From assembly GCF_003336875.1 (NCBI RefSeq), contig NZ_QGNJ01000005.1, positions 1-64,000 on the forward strand: 64,000 bases of DNA, read 5' to 3'. The notes under the pieces are model-generated. The model was given only the letters and a program-made list of their open reading frames with translations. It did not search any database and was not told the DNA's origin. Below, one piece after another: positions 25,108 through 33,910 of the stretch. The stretch is from Oleisolibacter albus (lineage in GTDB: Bacteria > Pseudomonadota > Alphaproteobacteria > Azospirillales > Azospirillaceae). Numbering within the stretch: position 1 is the first letter of the stretch; each line of letters starts with the position of its first letter. The position numbers and the translations under genes were made by a program.

Positions 25108-27546
25108 TCAGAACCGATAGCTCAGGGATACGGAGATCTGACGGGGTTCACCGTAGAAATTGCTGTAAACATTGGTGCTGGAATAATATTTCTTATCCAG
25201 AAGATTGTTGATGTTCAGACTGGCGGTCAGCGCATCATTGACGTCGTACTTCGCCATCACATCCAGGATGATGAAGTTCTTCTGCTCGGAGTAGACCGGT
25301 GTCGCGAAGTTGCCCCTGGCCACGAAGCGGCTGCGGCTTTCCCAGCGGGCACCGCCGCCTAGGGTCAGGCCGTCCCACGCCCCGGGCAGACGATAGGCGG
25401 TGAACAGCTTGGCGACATGGCGCGGCAGACCGACATTGAGGTCGAAGCCCTCCGGCAGGTCCGGCTTGGCATAGGTGTAGCTGGCCTGCATCTGCCAATC
25501 CGGCAGCAGTTCCCCCGACAGGTCGATTTCCACGCCCTTGATGCGGGCGCCATCGGCCGCCACGTAGGCGGAATCGCCATTGGGGGCCATGTTGCTGCCG
25601 TCCACGACGGCGTAATTGTCCTGCAGGCTTTTGAACAGGGCCAGGCTGGCATTGAGCGCGTCCTTGAAGAAGGCGCCCTTCACGCCGGCCTCATACGTGT
25701 CCCCCACCAGCGGATCCAACACCTTGCCGCTGACATCCTGATTCTGCTGCGGCTGGAAGATGCTGGTGTAGCTGGCATAGACGGAGATCGTGTCGGTCAG
25801 GTCCTGCACGACGCCGACATAGGGGATAACCTTGCCATTCTCCTTCATGTCGTCGGGATAGGGACCCCATTGCACATAATCGTAGGAGGCATTCTGGTCG
25901 AACCAGGTGAGACGGCTGCCCAGGATGACGGACAGCGTGTCCGTGGGGCGCAGCCGGGCGGCACCATAGAGCGATGCCTGCTTTTCCAGGAAATAGCGCT
26001 TGCCCGACGTTTCCCACACCGGCTCCGGCTTGTTGCCGTCCCAGGTGAAGATGTCGGGCACGGAGGCGTCATAGCCGGGCACGGTCCAGAGCGGATACAT
26101 GGTGTAGTTGGCCCGCGTACGCGACAGGTTGAGACCGACCGACAGGTCGTGCTGGCGGCCGAACAGCTCCACAGGGCCGGAGAGGCTGGCATCCAGCGCC
26201 GTCTGCGTCTTCGGGATGGGCCATTTCGCCACCCACAGCGAAGCCCCCGCCCCGGTTGCCGGATCGGCCAGCCCATTGTCGCTGAACCAGCCATAGGTGC
26301 GGTCGTTGTCATCGCCTGTGCGGGTCAGGGTGACGGCTCCCTGCCAGTCGCCGGCGAATTCATGCTCCAGCGTGCCGGCGAAATTGTAGCGCGTGCGGGT
26401 TTGCCGGCTCCAGTTCGTGGCGGAATTGTAGGAAACAGGGAAATCGGTGTGCGACCCGTTGGCGAAGACGCCGGGAAAGCCGAAATAGGAACAGGCCGTG
26501 CAGTGCTTGCGCTGATATTCACCGCTGAGGGTCAGCAGGGTGCGTTCCGACAGGGTCAGTTCCACCACGCCATAGAGCAGGCGGGAGTCCGCCTCCAGCC
26601 GGTCGACATAGGAATCCCCATCCTCCCATGCCCCCACGATCCTGGCGCGCACGGTCCCGCTGTCGGTGACCGGGCCACCGGCATCCAGTTCCAGGCGCTT
26701 TTTGCTCCAGGACCCGATGCTGGCCTTGGCCTCTGCCTGGAAACTGGCCGTCGGCTTCTTGCGCACCAGATTGATGGACGCGGCGGGGTTGCCATTGCCG
26801 CTCATCAGGCCGGTGGAGCCGCGCACGATCTCGATCCGGTCATACAGGGCGGTATCCATGCTCAAGGCTTTGAAGTCCTTGTGCAGGGGGACCCCGTCCA
26901 CCAGCATGTTGGTGATTTCCATGTTGCGGGCGAACAGGCCCTTCTCATTGTCGTCCGCCGTCGCCTTCTTCTTGAAGACGATGCCGGGCGAATTCACCAT
27001 CGCATCCTCGACGGTCGTGATGTGCTGGTCGTCCAGCCGCTGGCGCGACAGCACGGCCACCGTCTGCGGCGTTTCCCGCATGGTCAGCGACAGGCCGGTG
27101 GCGCTGCGCATGGGACCGGCGGTGTAGGACCCCGTGCCTTGCGTCAGCGCCGTCCGCTCGGTGTCGCCTTCGATGCGCAGCGTCGGCAGCAGGACGGCGC
27201 CCGTGTCGGGCGGCGCTTCCCCCGGCATCAGCGTGTAGCCGCTGGCGGTGCGGCCGATGCGGAAGCCGCTGCCGCGCAGCAGCTGGGTGAACCCCTCATC
27301 CACACCATAGGCCCCGCGCAGCCCCGGGCTCTGCAGCCCCTGGATCTGGCCGGCATCCACGGCGATGGACACGCCGGCCTGCTGGGCGAAGCGGTTCAGC
27401 ACCTGGGCCAGCGGTCCAGCCGGAATATCATAGCTGACACCCTGCTGCGCCGTCTGGGCACGGGCAACCACGGGAGCAAGGGCGGTCAGGCTGGCCAGGG
27501 CGGTGCCGCCGGCCAGCGCCAGCCGGTAAAGACGCGGGACATGCAT
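25108..27546 (-). CDS. TonB-dependent siderophore receptor with STN domain
   Basis: This 812-residue outer-membrane receptor has, in order: a signal peptide ending ARA-Q, an N-terminal STN signalling domain (residues ~38-90, GVSYDIPAGPLAQVLNRFAQ), a plug domain (~155-260, RETPQTVAVLSRQRLDDQHI, RGSTGLMSGNGNPAASINLVRKKP) and a 22-strand barrel ending in aromatic LSYRF. The STN domain indicates transduction to the FecR/ECF pair encoded just upstream. The closest type is hydroxamate/ferrichrome-like siderophore receptors (FpvA/FhuE group). ATG 27546 gives the signal peptide directly; the frame is open to 27666. Confidence 0.93.
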   Translation of the reverse strand: MHVPRLYRLALAGGTALASLTALAPVVARAQTAQQGVSYDIPAGPLAQVLNRFAQQAGVSIAVDAGQIQGLQSPGLRGAYGVDEGFTQLLRGSGFRIGRTASGYTLMPGEAPPDTGAVLLPTLRIEGDTERTALTQGTGSYTAGPMRSATGLSLTMRETPQTVAVLSRQRLDDQHITTVEDAMVNSPGIVFKKKATADDNEKGLFARNMEITNMLVDGVPLHKDFKALSMDTALYDRIEIVRGSTGLMSGNGNPAASINLVRKKPTASFQAEAKASIGSWSKKRLELDAGGPVTDSGTVRARIVGAWEDGDSYVDRLEADSRLLYGVVELTLSERTLLTLSGEYQRKHCTACSYFGFPGVFANGSHTDFPVSYNSATNWSRQTRTRYNFAGTLEHEFAGDWQGAVTLTRTGDDNDRTYGWFSDNGLADPATGAGASLWVAKWPIPKTQTALDASLSGPVELFGRQHDLSVGLNLSRTRANYTMYPLWTVPGYDASVPDIFTWDGNKPEPVWETSGKRYFLEKQASLYGAARLRPTDTLSVILGSRLTWFDQNASYDYVQWGPYPDDMKENGKVIPYVGVVQDLTDTISVYASYTSIFQPQQNQDVSGKVLDPLVGDTYEAGVKGAFFKDALNASLALFKSLQDNYAVVDGSNMAPNGDSAYVAADGARIKGVEIDLSGELLPDWQMQASYTYAKPDLPEGFDLNVGLPRHVAKLFTAYRLPGAWDGLTLGGGARWESRSRFVARGNFATPVYSEQKNFIILDVMAKYDVNDALTASLNINNLLDKKYYSSTNVYSNFYGEPRQISVSLSYRF

Positions 27547-27662
27547 AATGGAGGGTTCCTCTTTCCCAATCCGTTGCTCTCTCCCAGCGGTTGACGAGCG
27601 AGGTGGAAAAAGTGGAACCGGGACGGTGAGAATTTTTCCGCGCGGCTGGACCGTGGCTCCCA

Positions 27663-28646
27663 TCATGGCGGTGCGTCCACCAGCACCAGATACGGGGTGA
27701 GCGTGCGCAGGCGCAGGGCGGGGAAACTGCTGCGCAGCAGACGCAAGGCCCGGTCGGTGTCATCCAGCGGCAGCACGGCGCTGACGCGCAGGCCGGCGAT
27801 CTGGTCCCGGTCGTAGAGGATGCGGCCGGGCCGGTGGCGGGACAGCTCATCCAGCACCTCGGCCAGCGGCCGGTCGCTGACCACCAGCTGGTGCCGCGTC
27901 CAGGCATCGGCCAGGCTGGCCGGATCCACCGGGGCGCCCCGGGTGACGCCCGCCGCGGTGATGCGGGCGGACTGGCCGGCGGTGATGGTCAGCGGGGCCT
28001 CTCCCGCGGGCTGCCCGCGGGCGGTGATGCTGGTGCTGGAGTCCAGCATTTCCACCACCGTCTCCCCGTCCCGCCGGTCCACGGTAAAGCGGGTGCCCAG
28101 GGCACGGATGCGGCCATGCGCGGTGTCCACCAGGAAGGGCCGGGCGGCATCCTTGGCCACATCCACCAGGATGTCGCCGCTGACCAGTTCCAGACGGCGG
28201 CTGGTGGCATCGTAATGCAGGTTGACGGCGCTGTTGGCGGACAGGGTGATGCGGGTTCCGTCCGCCAGTTCGCGGCTTTCCCATTGGCCGGTGCCGGTGC
28301 GCAGATCGGCCAGCAGATAGGCGGGCGGCCAGAGGGAAAGGGCCGCCCACACCGGCAGGCACAGAAGCAGCAGCAGGGCGGCTCCCGCCGCCAGCGGACG
28401 CGCAGCGCGCGGCTTTGCGGCGGCGGCCAGCGCCGCCAGAGCCGGACGGGCGGTGGCCGGGCCGCTCAAGGCCCGGACCCGGCCCAGCAGCCCGTCGATC
28501 CGCGCGGCCGCCGCGGCATGGCGCGGATCGGCGGCTTTCCAGCGGACGAAATCGCGCTCCGCCTCGGCCCGTTCCGCCGGATCGTCATCGCCCAGGCGCA
28601 CGATCCAGGCGGCGGCCTGCTCCAGGATGGGATCAGCCCCGGTCAC
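27663..28646 (-). CDS. FecR-family anti-sigma / signal transducer
   Basis: This 327-residue protein has an N-terminal cytoplasmic segment (DUF4880-like: ADPILEQAAAWIVRLGDDD, FVRWKAADPRHAAAAARID), one TM helix (LAAGAALLLLLCLPVWAALSL) and a periplasmic FecR domain (LADGTRITLSANSAVNLHYD, RRLELVSGDILVDVAKD, ALGTRFTVDRRDGETVVEML). A C-terminal STN-like region contacts the receptor. The GTG at 28646 overlaps the ECF sigma stop in GTGA. It couples receptor occupancy to sigma factor activity. Confidence 0.92.
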   Translation of the reverse strand: MTGADPILEQAAAWIVRLGDDDPAERAEAERDFVRWKAADPRHAAAAARIDGLLGRVRALSGPATARPALAALAAAAKPRAARPLAAGAALLLLLCLPVWAALSLWPPAYLLADLRTGTGQWESRELADGTRITLSANSAVNLHYDATSRRLELVSGDILVDVAKDAARPFLVDTAHGRIRALGTRFTVDRRDGETVVEMLDSSTSITARGQPAGEAPLTITAGQSARITAAGVTRGAPVDPASLADAWTRHQLVVSDRPLAEVLDELSRHRPGRILYDRDQIAGLRVSAVLPLDDTDRALRLLRSSFPALRLRTLTPYLVLVDAPP

Positions 28647-29170
28647 AGCCCATGCTCCGCCAGGGCCGGGCAATGGAGGTGGCAGCACAGCAGGGCCTGG
28701 GCCAGATACTTCTGCACCATCCGCTTGGAAACCCCCAGCGCCCGCGCGATATCCGCCTGGGTCTGCTGTTCCAGATAATGGCGCAGGAAGGCTTCCCGGG
28801 CACGCGGCGGCACATTGTCCAGCGCCCGGGTGATCTGGGACAGGGCCTCCACGGCCGCCATGATCTCGGCCGGGGACGGATAATGCGGCAGTGTTTCCGC
28901 CAGCAGGGCCAGCTCCGCCAGATAGGCCTGTTCGATCACCTGGCGACGAGACCGGTCGATCAGCAGATGGCGGGCGGTGGTGGTGAGATAGGCGCGCGGT
29001 TCCTGCAGCCCGATCAAGGCATCGCGCGAGGCGATCAGCCGCAGAAAGGTTTCATGTGCCAGATCGGCCGCATCGGCGGCATTGCCCAGACGGCGGCGCA
29101 ACCAGCCCTGCAGCCAGCCATGATGATCGACATAAAGCGTATGGATGGTGTGGGCGTCGGCAGCGGGCAC
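28643..29170 (-). CDS. ECF sigma factor, FecI type
   Basis: This 175-residue sigma-70-family factor has region 2 (LYVDHHGWLQGWLRRRLGNAADAADLAHETFLRL) and region 4 (REAFLRHYLEQQTQADIARALGVSKRMVQKYLAQAL). The latter carries the RMVQKYLAQ signature of iron-responsive FecI-like factors. It is first of six co-directional genes with overlaps or short gaps, which suggests one iron-starvation operon. A possible Fur site lies about 50 bp upstream. Confidence 0.93.
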   Translation of the reverse strand: MPAADAHTIHTLYVDHHGWLQGWLRRRLGNAADAADLAHETFLRLIASRDALIGLQEPRAYLTTTARHLLIDRSRRQVIEQAYLAELALLAETLPHYPSPAEIMAAVEALSQITRALDNVPPRAREAFLRHYLEQQTQADIARALGVSKRMVQKYLAQALLCCHLHCPALAEHGL

Positions 29171-29216
29171 GGATTCATCTCATCCCAGGGGCGGCCGGAA
29201 CCGCCAGGGTCACAAG

Positions 29217-29243
29217 GAAATAAGAATGATTTGCATTCCTAAG
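29217..29243 (-). promoter_or_regulatory. Possible Fur box upstream of the ECF sigma gene
   Basis: The AT-rich imperfect palindrome AAATAAGAATGATTTGCATT (with TCCTAAG after it) stands out in the GC-rich flank and resembles iron-box elements (GCAAAT-CATTCT-TATTT read on the minus strand). Its position before a FecI-type gene fits. The match to the 19-bp consensus is only partial. Confidence 0.45.
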
Positions 29244-29303
29244 GGTCCCGGGCCGTTTACGCAATCCCTGTCGTTCCCGGCGCGATGCAGACCGGTCCCA
29301 CCT

Positions 29304-29332
29304 GAACCGCTCCGGGAAACCCGGAGCGGTTC
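29304..29332. terminator. 13-bp hairpin at the prophage/host border
   Basis: GAACCGCTCCGGG (29304-29316) and its complement (29320-29332) flank a 3-base AAA loop, directly after the stop of the RuvC-like gene. It probably terminates the leftmost phage transcript. No T-run follows. Confidence 0.55.
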
Positions 29333-29334
29333 AC

Positions 29335-29874
29335 TCACGGCACACCTCCCGCCCGGTGCTGGATGGTCCAGTGCAGCAGGGCGATGGCGTCGGCCTCGTT
29401 GTCGTCCGCCGGATTGAGCCCGCGCGCCCGGATGGCGGCGATCACCGCCTGTTTGCCGGCGTTGCCCTTGCCTGTGGCAAAGCGTTTGATCGTGCCCACC
29501 GGCACCGCCTCATAGGCGACAGTCCGGTCCTCGCACCAGGCCGTCAGCGTGGCGAGGAAGCCGCCATAGACGTGGGCGGCATCGGTGCCGGCATGGCGGC
29601 GGACTTCCTCATAGACGATAAGGCCGATCCCACCAGTGGTGGTGGCGATCTCCCCCAGCCAACGCCGCAAACGCAGGTAACGCATACCGCCGCCGGACCA
29701 GCGGTCCTGGCGGAAGGCTTCGGTGCCGGAGACGATGGTGCCGTCGCCGGCGCGCAAGGCCCAGCCCATCACCGTGCCCAGGTCGAGGGCCAGGATGGCA
29801 TGAGGTACGCGGCTGGCCCCGCTGGGGGCGGGCCTGGGGGCCGGCGCTGCCGGAACAGAATGCAAGAGGAACAT
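29335..29874 (-). CDS. RuvC-like crossover-junction resolvase (phage type)
   Basis: This 179-residue protein has the RNase-H-like RuvC fold: ILALDLGTVMGWALRAG with the first catalytic Asp, LIVYEEVRRHAGTDAAHVYGGF with the Glu, VGTIKRFATGKGNAGKQAVIAAIRARG, and DDNEADAIALLHW with the last acidic pair. Phages encode such proteins to resolve branched DNA before packaging. The N-terminal 25 residues are Pro/Ala-rich. It is the leftmost recognisable phage gene and faces the host iron operon. Confidence 0.85.
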   Translation of the reverse strand: MFLLHSVPAAPAPRPAPSGASRVPHAILALDLGTVMGWALRAGDGTIVSGTEAFRQDRWSGGGMRYLRLRRWLGEIATTTGGIGLIVYEEVRRHAGTDAAHVYGGFLATLTAWCEDRTVAYEAVPVGTIKRFATGKGNAGKQAVIAAIRARGLNPADDNEADAIALLHWTIQHRAGGVP

Positions 29875-30537
29875 GATGAAGGCTCACGCATGGGTGGGCC
29901 TTCGGCTTCGGTCACGAGGATGGAATCACAGGCCGGCGGACGGTGCAAGAGGGTCGTTTACTTGCTGCGCTCATCCCTCGGCGGTCCCAACCGTCCCATG
30001 TCCCAACGGGGGGTGCAAACATCCTATAGCAAAAATAATTTTAGTCATATTATGTGTATAAGTGGCAATTAACCACATCCCATGGGTGATTTTTCTCTCT
30101 CCATATTGCCTTTGCCAGAGGTTGGGACCGTTGGGACGGATGGGACAAAGCCAGGATTTCAGAGGCTTTCAGCGTGTCCCAACCTCCTGATGAGGTTGGG
30201 ACGGTTGGGACATGTCGGGCGGGGTGAGTTTGGAATGGGGCTCGGGGTTTGTCCCAACCTTGGCAGACGACGCAGGTCTGCTTCAGAGAGGTTGGGACAG
30301 CGATCCGCAGCAGGCGATCGGGACAGTGTTGGCCATGTTTCCGGTCGCCAAACGTCCGTTTGACAGATGCCAGACGGTAGGTGGGAATCTATGATCCCTT
30401 TGTACGGCTGCTTAGCGCCCCATGGTCGCCGTTTAGAGCCCCGAGTGACGAGCCCAAAAGCCGTCGTTCGCAGCATGCCTTGCAGTACGACCATTTTAAG
30501 AACGATTAGCCCAACCGCAGACTTATTCCTCGAAACC
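29875..30537. other. Gene-free region with repeats
   Basis: This 663-bp stretch has no convincing coding frame. It holds the nine-copy repeat described separately, an AT-rich segment at 30020-30075 (TAATTTTAGTCATATTATGT) and the 3' flank of the AIPR gene. Composition changes from GC-rich to AT-richer near 30.4 kb, which may mark the border of the inserted AIPR gene. Confidence 0.5.
29984..30298. repeat. Nine copies of GTTGGGAC / GTCCCAAC (iteron-like block)
   Basis: Exact copies start at 29984, 30000, 30121, 30130, 30176, 30195, 30204, 30251 and 30291, on both strands. Two pairs are spaced at 9 bp (GTTGGGACCGTTGGGAC and GTTGGGACGGTTGGGAC). One inverted pair makes an 11-bp stem with a 5-base loop (30176-30202). 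The block lies in gene-free, AT-interspersed DNA between the resolvase and the AIPR gene. Likely roles are a phage replication origin or a multi-site repressor region. Confidence 0.75.
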
Positions 30538-32277
30538 TCACTGTATCGGTATGTCCTCATCGACCAGATCGTGATCGAAAGCCTTCGCGAACGCTTCGGA
30601 TCGAATTGCATCGCGCAATCTCTCCCTGGTGCTTGCGTCAGTTGCCGTGACCCGCTTTTGTAGGACTTTGTAGACCGTCTCGATCGTTGCCTTCAGGCGA
30701 TGTTCGTTGTCCGCGAGGGTCACAATGCGTTGCGAAATTGCCTCTATGTCTTGCTTTCGGCGCGCAAAAATATCTCCGTTCCCAATTACTTTTCGACCGA
30801 TCGCGGCAAGAATATAATAACGGTAAAGTTTTAGACCATTGTCCAGCTTCTGTTTTCGCCAGAGGCAATCCAAACGGTAATACAAGTAACATGCAGCATA
30901 ATAAAGCCTGACATCGTGATCGTCCAAGAACAGTTTGGATTGATACTCGGCACTAATGCCACGATAGTCTCGTGCTGAGCGATTCGGCTGGTTTAAAAGT
31001 GTTGCCGCCACGGCTTTCATCAAGGTTGATGGCTGTATAATGCGAGCCTTCTCAACCTTCTGACCGCGGAACTGATTTTCACGCCGCTCAAAAAAGATAC
31101 GGTGATCATCGTCAAGAGACTGGCAATACTCTTCAAATGATTTCATGAACGGGCGAAGCGCCCAAAATTGCTCTTCCCGTACCGAATTCTGCCGGTTCGT
31201 TCCAGCGATGATTGACGATATAAATTCATCGTCTTTCGTTCCGATTAAACGGAACGGAATATTAACGCCATCGGCTTTGTCTCGGTTATTGAAAATAATG
31301 TTACTGGTTTGACAACCGTTTACGATCTGATAGTCTTCTATGCGAAAGCGATCGCCAGTCCTATCTATAGATTTAGCGACTACGGTTATCCCGTTATTTC
31401 GAAAAATGAAATCCGATCCTTCTCCTTTGTTCAAAGTCTCGGCTATGTCGATATTTATCTTTGAGTCTGGATCAAAGTCGCGGATGTTATCGAAAAAGAC
31501 CGATTTATTGATATCGGTAATCATCCCATCGTCATCACGCAGCGCGACGAGCTTCACGACCTCGCTTGCTGTAAGGTAACCCAAGTAGGCTTCCTCAACG
31601 CTTCCGTGGCTTGGCAGGACGACGTTCCGGGGAAAGTCGATCGTCACCTCAACCGCACTCGACGCAGCGCGATAGAGCCTCTGAAGCTCCTTGGCTCCGA
31701 GCATGTGGATGTTGAGCTTTTCCGGGTCGAAGATGTTCAAATCGGCCCACTGCGTCTGCGTCGACTGGATCAGCTTCTCGATCCGAGATGGCTTGTCGTA
31801 GTTTCCGGTGCAAACGTAATAGGCATGAAGCCCTGGATTCCGCCGCCCCACCGCCTTACTGTAAAGAAGGTCCTTCGCTGCCATCAAATCATCAAGCTGA
31901 GGGCTCTCGCCTTTCATGCCACCGTCAAAAAATCCCAAGATACCATCGAAAAACTTTGATATGTTGCCGTAGTCGAAGGAGGTGCCGGTCTTCGACTGGA
32001 AGAAGTAGAAGTCGATCTCTGGGCTTCGGATGTCTTGAATGGCTTGTTCCACGTCGGTCGTGTCTGTGACCAAGCGCCCCTGAACTATAATAGCCACGGC
32101 ATCGATACCGAACTCATCGCCCTTGAGGTGTGCCTCGACCGCATCGACGCTCTCTCCAAGCCCTCCGTTCAATACGGAGTAGGCCGAGTAGATCTCAAAT
32201 GCTTCGTTTTCGGGGTGGTCTCCGAGGTCTTCCCTCGCCGTGAATTCGGCGACTTGCGCCTTGATAACCGGGTTCAT
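30538..32277 (-). CDS. AIPR-family abortive-infection protein
   Basis: This 579-residue protein belongs to the AIPR family (abortive infection phage resistance). Features include an N-terminal nuclease-like region (FGIDAVAIIVQGRLVTDTTD, IDFYFFQSKTGTSFDYGNI), the central IFRNNGITVVAKSIDRTGDRFRIEDYQIVNGCQTSNIIFNN that is highly typical of AIPR, and GTNRQNSVREEQFWAL. The QSKTG segment recalls the QxK motif of Mrr-type restriction domains. Codon use is much more AT-rich than the neighbours, so it was acquired separately. It lies alone on the minus strand between the repeat block and the VapE remnant. Confidence 0.88.
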   Translation of the reverse strand: MNPVIKAQVAEFTAREDLGDHPENEAFEIYSAYSVLNGGLGESVDAVEAHLKGDEFGIDAVAIIVQGRLVTDTTDVEQAIQDIRSPEIDFYFFQSKTGTSFDYGNISKFFDGILGFFDGGMKGESPQLDDLMAAKDLLYSKAVGRRNPGLHAYYVCTGNYDKPSRIEKLIQSTQTQWADLNIFDPEKLNIHMLGAKELQRLYRAASSAVEVTIDFPRNVVLPSHGSVEEAYLGYLTASEVVKLVALRDDDGMITDINKSVFFDNIRDFDPDSKINIDIAETLNKGEGSDFIFRNNGITVVAKSIDRTGDRFRIEDYQIVNGCQTSNIIFNNRDKADGVNIPFRLIGTKDDEFISSIIAGTNRQNSVREEQFWALRPFMKSFEEYCQSLDDDHRIFFERRENQFRGQKVEKARIIQPSTLMKAVAATLLNQPNRSARDYRGISAEYQSKLFLDDHDVRLYYAACYLYYRLDCLWRKQKLDNGLKLYRYYILAAIGRKVIGNGDIFARRKQDIEAISQRIVTLADNEHRLKATIETVYKVLQKRVTATDASTRERLRDAIRSEAFAKAFDHDLVDEDIPIQ

Positions 32278-32559
32278 TTTCGCGCCTCTCCCAAACTTAC
32301 TGGCAATCTATCAGGTTGGGGGCGCTTGGCTAGCTGTCGATTGAGACAGAAAGCCGTCTGATCGTTGACCGCCGGGTGCAGGCCATCAACAGCCATGTAG
32401 ACGATCCCTACTGGCTACCTTATTGGAAGGCGGCTCCCCTGGCCCACTCGCCTAAAAGCGGTCCAGCGGTTAGCGGCCCAAAGTAGCCGATCCTATGCGC
32501 CTTCATACTGTTCATCGCCAAGCGTCGACGACGAATTTCCGGATGAAGCCGTGATCAAA
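32278..32559. other. Spacer between AIPR and VapE remnant
   Basis: No gene or clear signal was found in these 282 bases, apart from the presumed AIPR promoter just after 32278. Confidence 0.35.
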
Positions 32560-33702
32560 TCAATCGACTGCCCACACCGGCCGCCAATACCGCCACTCCC
32601 GTCGTCCGCCGCTTCCCGCCTTATACCGCTCCCACTGCCGGGCCTTCAGATACGCCGCCACGCGCATCTGGTCGCCGCGTGACCACTTCCCCGTTTCAAT
32701 CCCCAGCGCTCCTTCCAGGATTTCACCCACGGATACGTCACAGACCGGCTGGTCGCGTTCGACCTCCTCGTCGCGCCAGTCGTCATAGCCGAGGGCGCCC
32801 CGGTTGACGCGGCGGCGTTCATGGGTCAGCCAGCGGTCGATGCGGGCGTCCCAGGCGTCGCCCTGGGTGCGGGCTTCCTGCCCGACCCTGGCGGCGGCGA
32901 TCAGGTCGGGATCGTCCAGCCACCAGATGGCGCCGTCGCGGTAACGGACGACCGCCTCGGCCCAAAGCTGGTCGCGGTCCTGGCGCAGACCGTCGAGGTC
33001 GATGCGGCCGCAGCGCAGCGGCCAGAAGCGGCGGTTGCCGGTCTCGTCGCGCAGGTAGGTGTCGGGGTTGACCGACCCGGCAAAGACGCATTGCCGGGGC
33101 ACGTCGATGACGTAGCGTTCATAAGGCGGGCGGTAGCGGTCGGTGGTGCGGGTCAGGAAAGCCTTGATGCGCTCGACCTCGGCCCGGCCGATGGCGTCCA
33201 GTTCGGCGATCTCGATGATCCAGACGCCGCGCATCTGCTGGGCGCAGTCCTTGCTGCCGATCTCCGCCAGTTCGTCGGTGAACCAGTCCTCCCCGGCCAG
33301 GATCTTCAGGGCGGTGGATTTGCCGGTGCCCTGCGGCCCTTCCAGGATCAGCATATGGTCGACCTTGGCACCGGGGTGCCGGATGCGGGCGATAGCGGAG
33401 ATCAGCCAGCAGGTCCCGAAGGCGCGGTTGAGCGGCGTGTCCTTGGCGCCCAGATAGCGGATTGCCCAGGTCTCCAGCCGTGGCGTGCCATCCCAACGCA
33501 GATGGTCGAGATAGTCGCGGACGGGATGGACGCGGATGTCGTTGGCCACCGCACCCACGCTGCGGCTGACCACCAGGGGCGTGACATTGATCTCGCGGCG
33601 CTGGAGCCATTCGGCGCAGCGCACATCGTCCGTGGCATTCCAGGGGCGCGGGGCCTGGAACGGGGTGCTTTCGCCACAAAAAAGGCCGCGTGAGCGGCCC
33701 AT
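32560..33702 (-). pseudogene. 5'-truncated VapE / D5-like phage helicase
   Basis: The 380-residue frame matches the ATPase part of virulence-associated protein E: HPVRDYLDHLRWDGTPRLETW, Walker A LILEGPQGTGKSTALKILAG, WIIEIAELDAIGRAEVERIKAFLTR, CVFAGSVNPDTYLRDETGNRRFWPL. Full VapE proteins carry a further N-terminal primase/linker region of a few hundred residues, absent here. The only ATG at the 5' end sits inside a terminator hairpin (33678-33699) with no ribosome site, so the gene appears cut at its 5' end, probably when the adjacent restriction island inserted. I treat it as a remnant; a shortened functional helicase is less likely. Confidence 0.7.
33678..33699 (-). terminator. Rho-independent terminator at the end of the restriction operon
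   Basis: On the minus strand GGCCGC-TCAC-GCGGCC is followed by TTTTTT. It lies about 210 bases after the hsdR stop and overlaps the apparent first codons of the VapE remnant, so little transcription should enter VapE. Confidence 0.85.
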
Positions 33703-33910
33703 GGTCTGGTTGGTACCGGGGTAGTGGCGGAGGGAGATGGACTCGGAGCAAACTCTCTCTTCGCATGAGTTCTCGATCGTTCGATTGGGCTGACAGGCAA
33801 CGCAAAAAGCAAAATTTGATAAAACAGAATAAATGTTGCCTTAACGGATCGGATTTTTACAACAAGAATCACAGCTTCGACATGCGTTGGCAGCCTCCAT
33901 GATTTTCAAA

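Noticed and set aside
23051-25120. 689-residue plus-strand frame rich in Gln, Gly and His
   Set aside because: Antisense shadow of the PepSY, DUF3649 and DUF3325 genes; composition is typical of reverse frames in high-GC DNA.
25417-27594. 725-residue plus-strand frame opposite the TonB receptor
   Set aside because: Shadow frame; the minus-strand receptor has complete domains, signal peptide and operon context.
29984-30298. CRISPR array
   Set aside because: The repeat unit is only 8 bp, occurs on both strands and has irregular spacing with no spacers of uniform length; no cas genes nearby.
32278-32559. Attachment site or tRNA at the left prophage border
   Set aside because: No tRNA-like structure and no long direct repeat found here or at 29.2-29.4 kb; the right border is outside the window.
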